Shown here one piece after another: positions 34,693 through 45,016 of a stretch of DNA of 64,000 nt (positions are counted from its first letter, which is position 1; every line of letters starts with the position of its first letter). Position numbers and translations under genes: made by a program. This DNA comes from Simmondsia chinensis. Taxonomy: Eukaryota; Streptophyta; Magnoliopsida; Caryophyllales; Simmondsiaceae. Under the pieces are notes generated by a model. The model was not told where the DNA came from, made no database searches, and saw only the letters and a program-made list of their open reading frames with translations. The DNA lies in contig JAGTTD010000001.1 of assembly GCA_018398585.1 (NCBI GenBank), positions 36,285,938 to 36,349,937 on the forward strand, in the 5' to 3' direction.

Positions 34693-36146
34693 TTGGAATT
34701 GGTGTCCTAAAAGTCCAATGAGTTAGTTTTAAATATTAAATAAAAGAAATTGATTTATTTATTTATTGTCTAAATATGTTTTATGAGTTAAAAATGTATG
34801 TGATCGTTTTTTTAAAACGTTCCATGAGAAGGACGTTGTCCAAGATAACGTGTCAGATGAGATTAAACCACAGATGGACTTAGATCCAACTAATGATATA
34901 TTGTCGAAGTATATGTTCTTAGTCGATGATGAGTTTGGACAACTTATCTGATAAGACTATAACGTGATACTTTAGATTACTTGTCTTGTTCATGTTGATA
35001 GATATCCAAAAGTAATATATTGGTGTTGTCTATATGATTAGAATACTGAGCAATACCATTTGAATTAGTTGTTTCTCTACTGCTATCAGTAATAATTAAT
35101 TTTGTGAGACAATAACTCTAAATTCAGGAAATAATCTGAACTCTTGCATGGATTATTCGTTCCTTTAATGTACCAAAATGACTGATCAAAATTGGTTGGC
35201 TTAAATCCTACGTGCTGTTGGGTAACGGCATGAAGTATAATGGGAACAGTTGTTTTATGTGGAATATATAGTCTCTAACGAGATAAGGATGTCCCTAGTT
35301 GATTTGCAAACATACGAATAGATTCGAGAAACTTTGGCTAAAGTATTCCGTATATTTGACATTTAGAATTAATATAGAAATTGTTTTCTATATCAATAAA
35401 TTGTTTGAGAAGGGCAAGCCGTGAACTATGGTTAAAGATGTGAGAAATTTAGCTACAGTAGATAAAGCTATTTTCCCTTACAGATATCCAATAGAGGGGG
35501 GGATTGTCACAATGAAAGTCATGTGGGAAATATTGAATAAATATACTTAATTCTAGATTGCAGTAATATTTATTTAGTGAAATTAAATATTACGGAATGG
35601 TAATCAATGTTATCAAGAGTTGATTTGAGCTAGAATTAAATTGTTCCTAGGTCCCTCTACAAGCCTCTAGAAGTACACTAGTTACAAATATTTAAAATGA
35701 ATTCATAAGATAAATTATTTGTTCATAGGATGAATAAATTAATTTTGCCAAACATATTTATTCATATGATAAATAAATTAATTTTAACAAATAATATTCT
35801 TGAGATGAATTTTATACTTGTGGGAATTAAACAAAAAAAGGAAAAATGGGTGAGAAATCAGGTCCCTATCCGCATGTGTGTGTCCAAGCCAATCTGTTGT
35901 TGACACAGGGCATAGAACTTAAAAAAAAAAAAAAAAAAAAAAAAGACGGTAATCGCTAACGTTAGGTGATGTCAGCGGCCATCAATTTTTACGCATATTA
36001 TGCGTAAAGGACTCTGACGTCCAGGTGACGTCCGCATGTCCTTTTATTTTATAAATAAACTTGTTTTTGCCATGTTGTAAAATAATTAAGTTTTTGTTTT
36101 AGGTTTTGGAACCTAGTTTTCTCCCACGACAAAAACCCTAAAATTG
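34693..36146 (+). repeat. Truncated copia LTR, same family as 11439-13385
   Basis: It starts TGTTGGAATTGGTGTCC and can be followed through shared blocks such as GACTATAACGTGA-ACTTTAGAT, GAGATAAGGATGTCCC, the long A-tract (about 35920-35944) and a TATA box (ATAAATAAACTTG, about 36051). It stops near 36146 at the hAT element, so only U3 and the start of R remain. The preceding GCTGCTGG is not a polypurine tract, so it is probably not the 3' LTR of the copia at 30699-34575. Confidence 0.75.
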
Positions 36147-37394
36147 TTTTAGGTTTTGAAATGTTAATGCTGACGATAACATCAAGTACATTGAATTCCA
36201 TCGAGTTTTAACATCTAATGATAACATCAAGTGCGTTGAATTCCATCGAGTTTCAACATCTAAGCAAAGAAGACTTTTAGATTCGATCTTTTCTTGTTGA
36301 ACACATTGCTTAGACTTTTGAAGTCTAGGTGGAGATGACCACACATATTTGACAGCATAACGAATTCTCACAATAGAGTCATTTGACTCCTTTAAGCCTT
36401 TCTTAACTATGAGACCCAAAATATGTGCAATACATCTCATATGCAAGATTTCACCCTTGAGGATAGTGCCTTTCCAATTATTAAGTCTTCTTCTCAGGTA
36501 TTGAATTCCCACGTCATTTGAGCTTGCATTATCTATCGTAATATTTAAAACATTATCAATCACACATCTCTCCACAGCTTTACCAATCAATTCTCCAGCA
36601 TGACCAGAGATTGGGCAAAAATTCAAAATTTTTTTGTGTAATTTCCAGTTGCTATCAACAAAATGAGCTGTAAGACACATATAACTTAAATTTTGATAAG
36701 ATGACCAAGTACCAGTAGTAAGACATACTCTTGAAGAACAATTTTTAAAGAATTGCTTCATCTTTTTCCTCTGCTTTGTATAAAGACTAAAGAAATCTCT
36801 AGCAATAGTCCAATGTGAAGGAATGACAAAGTTTGGTTGCATAGCCTGATAAAAAATTCTAGAGCCCTCTCGTTCTACATTTTTAAAAGGTAACTCATCC
36901 AAGATTACCATTTTAGCCAACGCTTTTCTAGCAACTTCTTGCTAAAATTTGAATAATTCAACTTTAGCGGATTTCAAAATCCCGGTTTCTTTATCAATGC
37001 ATGGCTCTATTTTTGTCAAAGATACAAGCTTTTGTGACTTGGCAATATTTGGAGGATACTCCTTACACCTAAGTAAGTAATTTTTCATTGCAGTAGTTCC
37101 ACTTTTGGAACATGCACTAATATCTTTCTTACAATACATGCATTCCGCTCTTTGATCAGATGAGGTTTCCCCTTCCTTAAGAGGAATCTGACTAAAATGA
37201 TCCCAAAGAGAAGACCATTTTCTTTTACCTTTTCCACCAGAATCTTGTTGTTGCGTAGTACTCTTTGGAGTCTCATCAATAATTGAAGTTAGAGGAGTTG
37301 GAGAAGAATTGATACCGGGAGAAAATTTTGGTGATGAAGAACCATCACCCAATGTTGAATCATTTTCATTAATTGTAGGGGATGACATCTGCAT
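36138..37394 (-). pseudogene. hAT transposase, N-terminal two thirds
   Basis: The minus-strand ATG at 37394 opens MQMSSPTINEND. A BED-type zinc finger follows near 37100-37200 (SSLWDHFSQIP, CMYC, TTAMKNYLLRC), in which the usual His of KNHL is Tyr. A stop near 36942 separates it from the transposase body, which has TTGTWSSYQNLSYMCLTAHF near 36690, ITIDNASSND near 36520 and MRCIAHILGLIVKKGL near 36410. The end carries a 45-base tandem duplication encoding LDVETRWNST and LDVKTRWNSM. The hAT dimerisation domain is absent. Confidence 0.9.
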
Positions 37395-37756
37395 GAGATG
37401 AAAAAATAATTAGATAGATGATTGAGTGATAACATCTTAACTAGAGAAAAGAGTGATAACGTAAGAATAAGAGAGAGAATAATATACTTTATGTTAGTTT
37501 GGTAGCAAGCAAGCAAGACATAGCAGCATGAACAACAAGCACCAAATGGGAGGGGTGAGAGAGAGGGAAAAAAATTAGGGTTTATATTTCATATTATTAT
37601 TAGGGTTGTGCTGCTAAATGAGAATGAGAAGGAAAGGAATTTTGAATTAGGGCTTTTATTTTATATGCTGTTGGTTGTGGTGTAAGGTCCAAGGCATTTA
37701 ATAGCTAGCTAGTTGAAAAAATTAAGGGAAAAAACACAATTTTTGCTAATTATGAA

Positions 37757-37823
37757 GCTTCGAACCCCCGCGCCCTGCTGCATGTCTTCACAATTAATCA
37801 TGGCATCCTAACCAATTGAGATA
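37757..37823 (-). mobile_element. tRNA-like SINE relic
   Basis: On the minus strand TATCTCAATTGGTTAGG resembles an A box and GGGGGTTCGAAGC a B box. The spacing of about 57 bases is longer than in a standard tRNA and no acceptor stem closes. It is best read as a SINE head or tRNA relic within the hAT. Confidence 0.4.
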
Positions 37824-38342
37824 CATCTACTTTTGGTAACTTTCATAGCATGATATATTGTAACTACATCGAGCAGGTCGGGTACCTAATAAATTTTAGA
37901 AGTTATATCCCTACCCGACCCAATATTTGAATATGAACGGGTCGGGTATAACCCTTACCCGATATTATCGGGTCGGTTACCCTAATTTCACGGTTCGGGT
38001 TATCGGGTTTTCGAGTTTGCGGATACTTTTGCACATTCCTACCTTTGGGAACTGATGTGCCTCATTTTTACATACTCTATTTCTCATTCCTGCGACATAT
38101 TCAGCTTTTTAAATGTGTGTTTTATTATGATCTAGGCTCATTTATGCTTGGAATGTATTGGAACAAACAAAGGTTGAAAAGTGGCAAAAATAAGCAGAAC
38201 TTAGGCATATTTAGGCATATTTAAAGACTATTCTGAAAAACCCGACCACTTGTGTAAAATAAAGACTCATTGGGTAGCAATTCGATAAGCCAAACACATC
38301 TCGTAGCATTTCAGGGTTCAATCAACCTATCAGCATTGCAAA

Positions 38343-38401
38343 CTGATCAATCAATAGCCCATATTAAGACGGATCCTACAGTGGGCCAGCTGATTGATCA
38401 G
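38343..38401. other. 59-base inverted repeat in the 5' LTR
   Basis: CTGATCAATCA (38343-38353) and TGATTGATCAG (38391-38401) are perfect complements. The inner arms CCCATATTAAGA and TCCTACAGTGGG pair partly. It lies about 50 bases upstream of the TATA box. The 3' LTR has the same structure at 54926-54984 with better inner pairing. Confidence 0.85.
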
Positions 38402-39307
38402 GTAACAGTGCCGATTGTTACCTGCAGCGCGACCCCTAAGTCACGCCGCATGTATAAATAAAGAGGGGGAGAACTTAACTTGGGATGTTTTTTGCACTTG
38501 TTCTCTCCTCCTCTCCTTCCCGAAGCTGCTACGAGATTCAAGGAATTCTCAAATGCTGAAGTGCAGGTGGTTGAAATGCTAGAAGGATCAAAGCTTGGAT
38601 CAACGTCAATGCAAATTAAGGGAGACTTCATTTTTCTAGTTTTACTTCATTATTTCTTTTAAATTTAATGATGTGTAAAACTCCCATGGAGGAGTAAATG
38701 CTTTTAGTTTAGGGGGTAAAGGACGGGTAGCCGTCCATATCCCAGATTTGTATTTTACTTTGACGATGATTTAGTTATGTTATATACGCACCCCTATGGG
38801 AAATTATTCACGATTGCTTCGTGTTTCTTTGTATGTGCTAGTAGCTATGTCTAGATTTCCAACTTTTAGCGATTTGTCTTGTGCTTGTAGCCGAGACCTT
38901 AACATAACATGTTTTCACGCATAGTCAGAGTTAAGGTTGTACCCAACCCCGAACACAATCTTTTATACAAGTTAATATTGAATTAGGAGTGAAAAAAGAA
39001 TTAAGTAGTGTTAATGAGAGAATCTATGCTACACTTAGGGTGATAAGATAATTTATGCCTTAATACTAGTTCATTACCCTAAGCCCTAATTTAATCATTA
39101 ACCCTGGCTTAGAGCTTGCAGCCTAAGCCCTTTAAATCATTGTCCTAAGTAAAATATAATGACGGGATATGAGTTAAGCTACCCTGAATTCATTCCCTAA
39201 ACTAACCTCAATCAAATTGACATCCTTTTTACTGTTTTAGTTGCCTTAACTTAGTTAATCACTTGACTCGACCAACAAAAAATCCAATCAACTCACTCAT
39301 TAATAAC

Positions 39308-42067
39308 TAGAGGTGGTCACGAGCCGAGCTGGGCTTGGCCCGATTTTTGACTGGGTCCAGGCCAGGCCTTGTTTTCGCCCAGGCCCAGCCCTCGGTGTGT
39401 GTGTGTATATATATATATATATATGCATGTATAATATAACATACAAATACAATCATAATAGTGCTCTATAAAATTGTAAAAATGTATAATCATTTTGACA
39501 AAAAAATAATTATAATTTATTGATGAATAATATGACATACAAATACAATACAACACAATCATAAAAATAATTATAACAATATGATACCACTATTTAAAAT
39601 TACAAATATATTTTATATAAAATATTATAAAAAAAATGGAATTATAATAATATAAATAACTTAGTTTAAACTTGCTACGGTTGGTGCGTGACTTATTGTA
39701 CTGGTACTACCGTCGTCTTCTTCATCGCTTGGTGAACCCAAGTTGAGTCGGTCTTGCTCTCTATTCGCTGCAACCATCTAGTCATTCAAGTACACCAACA
39801 TTTCTAAGGTGGACGGTGCTAGCTTCACTCTTTTTGTTCCAAGCAATCTATCACATGTACTAAAAGCACACTCTGATGCTACTGAAGACACAGGACACGT
39901 TAGTATGTCACGTGCCATGGTGGGAAGCACAGAATATTGGGTTTTATTAGAATACCACCATTGCAAAATATCAAAATTTGGATTCACCCGATGTCGGGTT
40001 GAAGTCGAGCATAGGCGAACGCAAGTAAAAAATGGTGGCAACACAATATGCCAGTGGTAATTCAAAATAATATTTTAAATTTTTTTACATCGTGGAAAAA
40101 ATAAAGGCCTCCAATACGAGGTTGGATAAGTTCTTTGCCATCCAAGAAGCAATATCTACCTGTCTAGATATTACTTGTGTAATGGTAGGATAATAACATC
40201 CAAAAAAAATGTCGTAGCATCTTTAAAAATACAAAAAATTTACAAACTTTATTAATTACATTCTAATCTACACATTCGAAATTAAAATTCTTTAGCTCTG
40301 AAGGATTTTCCTTTGCAAATTCAATTAAGATATCTTTCTATGCTATTATTCTTTCTAACATATCAACTGTGGATGACCACCTATTTTGTGCATCTATTTT
40401 AAATTTTTTTAAAGGAATGCCATGTGCGTCATAAAAAAGTTTAAAATTTTTATGCTTAGTTCCAGATATCTTAATTGCTATAGCTAATTCTCTTAAAGAT
40501 TCAAGAGAAGCCTGTACAAGTTGCAAACCATCCATTACCATTAAATGTAGTATATGACAGATGCAACGTAAATAAAAACATTTGCCATCTAACATGGGCC
40601 TCATATGCCTAACTAATTGTTTTACAGATGCATCGTTGTTAGTAGCATTATCAAAAGTAATGCTAAAAATTTTGCGTTCTATCCACCACTCACTGCGTGG
40701 CTCCATAATGGAACTCATCATTGCTTGAGTAGTGTGGAGATATTCAAGAAGGAAAAAATGAATTATTCGTTTTTGCATGACATAGGAAGAATCAATCCAA
40801 CATATTGTTATGCATAAGAAAGGCACATCGGGTTTCGACTTCTACGTGTCCAATGTCAATGAGAACATGCTCACGTTCGCCTTTAAAATATCTTGAAGCT
40901 CATTTTTCATATTTATACATTCTTTAAATATGTCCCCCTTCAAAGTGTTCTGAGGAACCCTTAGAGCGGCGGGGTTTAACGCGTTTTGATAGTACCAGAC
41001 GAATCTAGGGTCTTCACCGGTGGTAAAATTTCAGCTCCAATGACGTATCTCATTAATTCGCATCTATTAGTTTCTTGTGTAAACCTAAATTTAGCAAGCG
41101 CACCAGTCGCTCGTGGTACGAGAGTTTATTGGGTTTTATCTGCATTTAATTCGGGGTGGCTTTTTAATAGGTGTCTTTTTAGAGTGCCAGTCCCACTACC
41201 ACGTGGTTGACTTAAAACTTTTGGGGGATCACATAATGTGCAATAAGCTTTATTATGTTCACGATCTAGTGTAAAGTCATTCCATGCGTCGCTCGTATTA
41301 TGTATACTACTATTGGTGTAGGTTTCAGTTTCATCAGTGGGTGTGGCTTCGGTTTGAGAACATCCCGCACCACCCGATTCAGGATAATCCTACTTGTAGC
41401 ATTGTTCCCAATTTAAGGTGTCTGTGTAGGGAGGTGACAGACCGGGTTCTAAAACTTCCCGTTCCTGGGTATTAAGCTCAACTATTGTACCCGTTTTAGG
41501 GATTTTAGGTGGTCGAGAAGAGCTAGAGCTAGATCAACCAGCTCCAGATGAAGATAAATTATGAACCATGATATTATTAATTTATAATTATAAAATATAA
41601 GCAAGAATGCAACAAAGGTAAATAAAAATGACAACTAAAAAAAATTTTGATACTAATTTCACCTAAGCGAAAATTGAAATTTGAACTTCTACGAGCAGAA
41701 CACAGTTGAAACTTCGAACTTGAGATTTAGAGTAAATAATTGTATGTAAGTAAGTAGAGAAGAGAGAATTGGAGAGATTTTTGTGTGGTGAAATGAGAAA
41801 ATGATATTAGTATTTATATGGGAAAAAAAATAATTTTTTTTTTAATGAGCCCAACCAGCTCACGAGCCCGGGCCACGCTAGAGCCCAAGCCCGTTCGTGC
41901 CCAGGCCTAGGCCTCGTCTATTTTGAGTGCCCGGTGGACCTGGGCCTAGGCCTAGCCAAGGCGAGTCGAGCCGAGTCAAGTTCCGAGCCAACCTAGCCCG
42001 GTCGGCCAGCTTACATTGGTGGGCCGGGCTGGCAAGTCAGGCCGGGTTAGGTTCCGGGCTGGCCCGG
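39308..42067 (-). mobile_element. hAT DNA transposon (second copy) inserted in the Athila-like 5' LTR
   Basis: The left end begins TAGAGGTGGTCACGAGCC, typical of plant hAT termini. Both ends are rich in GGCCCGG, GAGCCC and GGCC-AGGCC words. The right end lacks a matching terminal repeat and is joined to the LTR with loss of about 22 LTR bases. No 8-base duplication can be found, so the right terminus was probably deleted after insertion. The transposase is read on the minus strand. Confidence 0.8.
39778..41569 (-). pseudogene. hAT transposase (second copy), degenerate
   Basis: A minus-strand ATG at 41569 opens MVHNLSSSGAG and soon meets a stop. A BED zinc finger lies near 41150-41290 (WNDFTLDREHNKAYCTLC, then GTGTLKRHLLKSHPEL) with all metal ligands present. 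The middle part (40826-40338) includes ITFDNATNND and YLRCICHILHLMVMDGL. The C-terminal dimerisation domain (40065-39778) is well kept: DILQWWYSN, FPT-like VLPTMARDIL, and SSVASECAFST. Frames are broken between these blocks. Confidence 0.9.
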
Positions 42068-42162
42068 CCCTGTGGATACGATCTGTATACCTGCTGAGCT
42101 AAGACGAACTCGTACGCATGCGAGAAAATGGTTTTAAAACACACTTTTTAAAACACATCAAG

Positions 42163-42179
42163 TTTTTCGCCCCGTTGCC
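42163..42179 (+). other. Primer-binding site of the Athila-like element
   Basis: TTTTTCGCCCCGTTGCC follows the LTR end. Athila and Tat elements usually carry TTTTTGGCGCCGTTGCC at this place, so this is a slightly mutated version. Confidence 0.8.
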
Positions 42180-42279
42180 AGAGAATCGGTAGGCTAAGTA
42201 GATTTAGGAATTAACGAGTTCTTTTTCTTTTGTGTATTCTATATGTGTTTATTTCTTTTGCTTGACTTTTCGATTGTGG

Positions 42280-43710
42280 TCAACGTGGATTCAATTTGTT
42301 TTCCGTATTGTATGCACGATCGGCGCTCACTCAATCCAGAATTGTTTCCTTACGTTCCAAAAATTGAGTTAGCCCTATCAATCGTGAAGCAATATGAAGC
42401 ATGTGCTAATACACCGCAACTCATGGCCAACGATTCACCGCGCACGATTGGGAACCACTTTATTCCCTAGACGTATGTCGCTCCCGCCGGAGTTACATTA
42501 CCTGCCGTGGGTAACGCCAACTACGAACTTAAGCCTGGGATTAGGTTGATGATTCCCACTTTCTATAGGAAGCCGATTGAGAGCCCATGCATGCACCTTG
42601 ATGCGTTCCTTGAAATTTGTGAAACTTGCCACTATTAAGGTGTCTCGATTGTTACTATTAGACTACGTCTTTTTTCCATTTTCTATAAAAGACGTAGCTA
42701 AGTGGTGGTTTTAATCCTTACTCAGGGGTGAAATCAGCACTTGGAATGACATCCAACAATGCTTCCTGGTCAATTTTTTTCCTCAAGCCAGAACGATGGC
42801 TATTAGGCGCACGATAAATAATTTTGAACAGAAGGACCGGGAGCAATTTTATTAAAGTTGGGACAGATTCAAGGAACTCCTTAGAAGCTGTCCCCACCAC
42901 GGGTCACCCAAGTGGGCTCTTGTTCAAATTTTTTATCATGGCCTCATAGCTTCCAACAAGCAGATGGTTAATGCTTCATATGGGGGAGCCTTTAACCAGC
43001 AAGATGAGAACGAAGCTTGGACGCTCTTTGAGCACCTCAACTAACACTCCCTCGACCAAGCCTCTTTTGCGAGGGTGGTTAAAGAGGGCACATGTGGTTC
43101 TACGAAGTAGCACCCAACGATAATGTTAACCTTAGACTGGATGCCCTTAGTAGGAAGATGGACCAAATTATGAATTTACGTGCAAACCCTACTAATGTGC
43201 AAGCAGTTAATGTGGCTGAATCATCATTAGGTGGTACTACTCCGTGTTGCATCTTTTCAAGTGAGGATCACGCTGTGTTTGACTATTTATATGTGTCACA
43301 GTTTCCCAAATACGTGCAGGACTAGGTTTATGCAGCACAGTGGTATTCGCGGAACAACAACCGTTCTCCAACACCTACAATCCTGGGTGGCACAATCATT
43401 CGAACTTCTCGTGGAAGCGGAATGTGGATCAAAACCAAGCCACGAGGAAACCAGTGCTAGGATTCGTAGGTAATACACACCCTCTCTGTTTTCAAGGAGG
43501 GCAAAGATATGGCTCTTCTTCTAACCCTCAAGCTATGAGTTCTAACCCTCCACCCCAACCTCCGAGATACGCCTCTCAATTTGAGGAGCGTATGCTCCGC
43601 TTTATGGAGGAAAACTAACAATTGTTTCGATCCCATTCGCAGTCTATTTCTAAGCTAGAGAACCAACTAGGATAATTAGCTCAAGCTATGAACAGGGGAG
43701 AGGAAGGGAG
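42280..43710 (+). pseudogene. Athila-like gag remnant
   Basis: Recognisable parts are RRSLNPELFPYVPKIE near 42330, ELKPGIRLMIPTFYRKPIES near 42540 and MHLDAFLEICETCHY near 42590, which correspond to the conserved Athila gag segment on peptide order and spacing. A later part reads LRLDALSRKMDQIMNLRANP near 43130. Numerous stops and frame changes separate the blocks. Gag forms the particle; nothing here could encode a full protein. Confidence 0.75.
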
Positions 43711-44063
43711 GTTACCCTCCCAACCTTTTGCAAATCCTAGGGAAGCAACTAGTTCTAACCTTAGTCAGGTCACTCACGAGAAGGCTAAGGTTGTGTCAGT
43801 TTCGGATGAGGATAATTTGAGAGAGGTAGAGGTAGAAGTTAAGTAGGAAGGTGTGACACCCCTTCCCCCACCAAAAAAAAAATTACTGATAGAAACGGAG
43901 CACCAACACCTTCATTGGGTTCACCATATAAACCCGTCCTCCCTTTCCCTTCAACCCTTCTAAGACTAAAGGATAAGGACAACTCGAAGAGGGCGGAGCT
44001 ATTGGATTTGTTTAAGGACGTCAAAATCAACTTGCCGTTGATTGACACAATTAAACACACCCC

Positions 44064-44924
44064 ATGTATGTGACGTTCCTCAAGGACCTATGCGTTAAGA
44101 AGAAAAGGGCGCAAGCTCATGTCTCCAGGAAGGTTCGGCTCACTGAGAAAGTGAGTAGCATTTTAGTTTCCGGCATCCCTCCCAAAAGTAGAGATCCGGG
44201 GGCTTTTACAGTCCCATGCATCACAGGAGAAAGCTACACTAGTCGAGCTCTTTTGGATTTAGGAGAGAGCGTGAACCTCATCCCATACTCAAATTTTCAA
44301 GAATTAGTTATTGGTGATCTTAAACCAACTAGTGTTACTCTCTAGTTGCTTGATAGATCAGAGCGTTTACCTCGAGGGATGTTGGAAGATGTACTTGTCA
44401 AGGTTGACAAGTTTTTCTTCCTCGTCGACTTTATCGTACTGGACATAGATTTTGCTTCTCATTAGAGGAATAATACCCCTATCATTTTAGGACGACAGTT
44501 CTTAGCAATGGCCGATGCTATCGTCCATTGTAGGACTATGGTGTTAGAGGCTTCATTTGGAAACCTTAAGGTGAAACTGAATGTATCTAATTCTGTTAGG
44601 TTTCCTGAAGAATAGAGCAATTTTGATTGTTTTATGGTCGACACAATTGATCCTTTGGTAGAGTCAGTTGCATCTGACTTTATCAGAGGTGATGACTTAC
44701 CTGATGCTTTTACTCTGACTGATGTTGATGCTGGTATTGACAATTTGTCTGACGTGCAGGATGTTTTGAGAATTGTGACTAGAGGTCCGATTTTCGAACC
44801 CCTAACTGGCCTCCATAGTAAGCTTGCTAAACGGTCAATTGAGTGCCCATCGGTGTTGGAACTCAAACCTCTCCTTGCCACCTTAAAATATGCGTTTTTA
44901 GGACCAAATGACACCCTCTTGTGA
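44064..44924 (+). pseudogene. Athila-like protease region
   Basis: SGIPPKSRDPGAFTVPCITG leads to the aspartic protease site ALLDLGESVNLIPYS near 44250, where the usual D-L-G-A is D-L-G-E. A further stretch to 44924 (LGRQFLAMADAIVHC region and acidic residues) links to reverse transcriptase. The frame is interrupted by stops at about 44343 and 44614. Confidence 0.85.
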
Positions 44925-45016
44925 TTATTGTATTTGACGTGGCTGAGGCACAGGAGTCTAGGTTGTTAGGTATCCAAAAGAACCCTAAAAGAGTGATAGA
45001 GTGGTAGGTTGCTGAC

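Larger units (their letters stand above)
36138..38041 (-). mobile_element. Truncated hAT DNA transposon (first copy)
   Basis: The right end carries a terminal sequence that on the minus strand reads TAGGAATGTGCAAAAGTATC. The subterminal region is rich in GGGT-CGGGTA and ACCCGA words, as in many plant hATs. The left end, with the dimerisation domain and terminal repeat, is missing. A SINE-like segment lies inside at about 37757-37823. CCTTTGGG after the right end would be one half of an 8-base target duplication, but its partner is not visible. Confidence 0.75.
38053..42160 (+). repeat. 5' LTR of the Athila-like element, split by a hAT
   Basis: The LTR parts 38053-39307 and about 42068-42160 align with the 3' LTR at 54648-56034. 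It starts TGATGTGCCTC and ends ACACATCA. TATA box TATAAATAA lies at 38453. Compared with the 3' LTR about 22 bases are missing at the right hAT junction. Confidence 0.92.

Noticed and set aside
34693..36146. 3' LTR of the copia at 30699-34575
   Set aside because: There is no polypurine tract before it, and its start belongs to the family of 11439-13385, not to the proposed LTR at 29634-30687.
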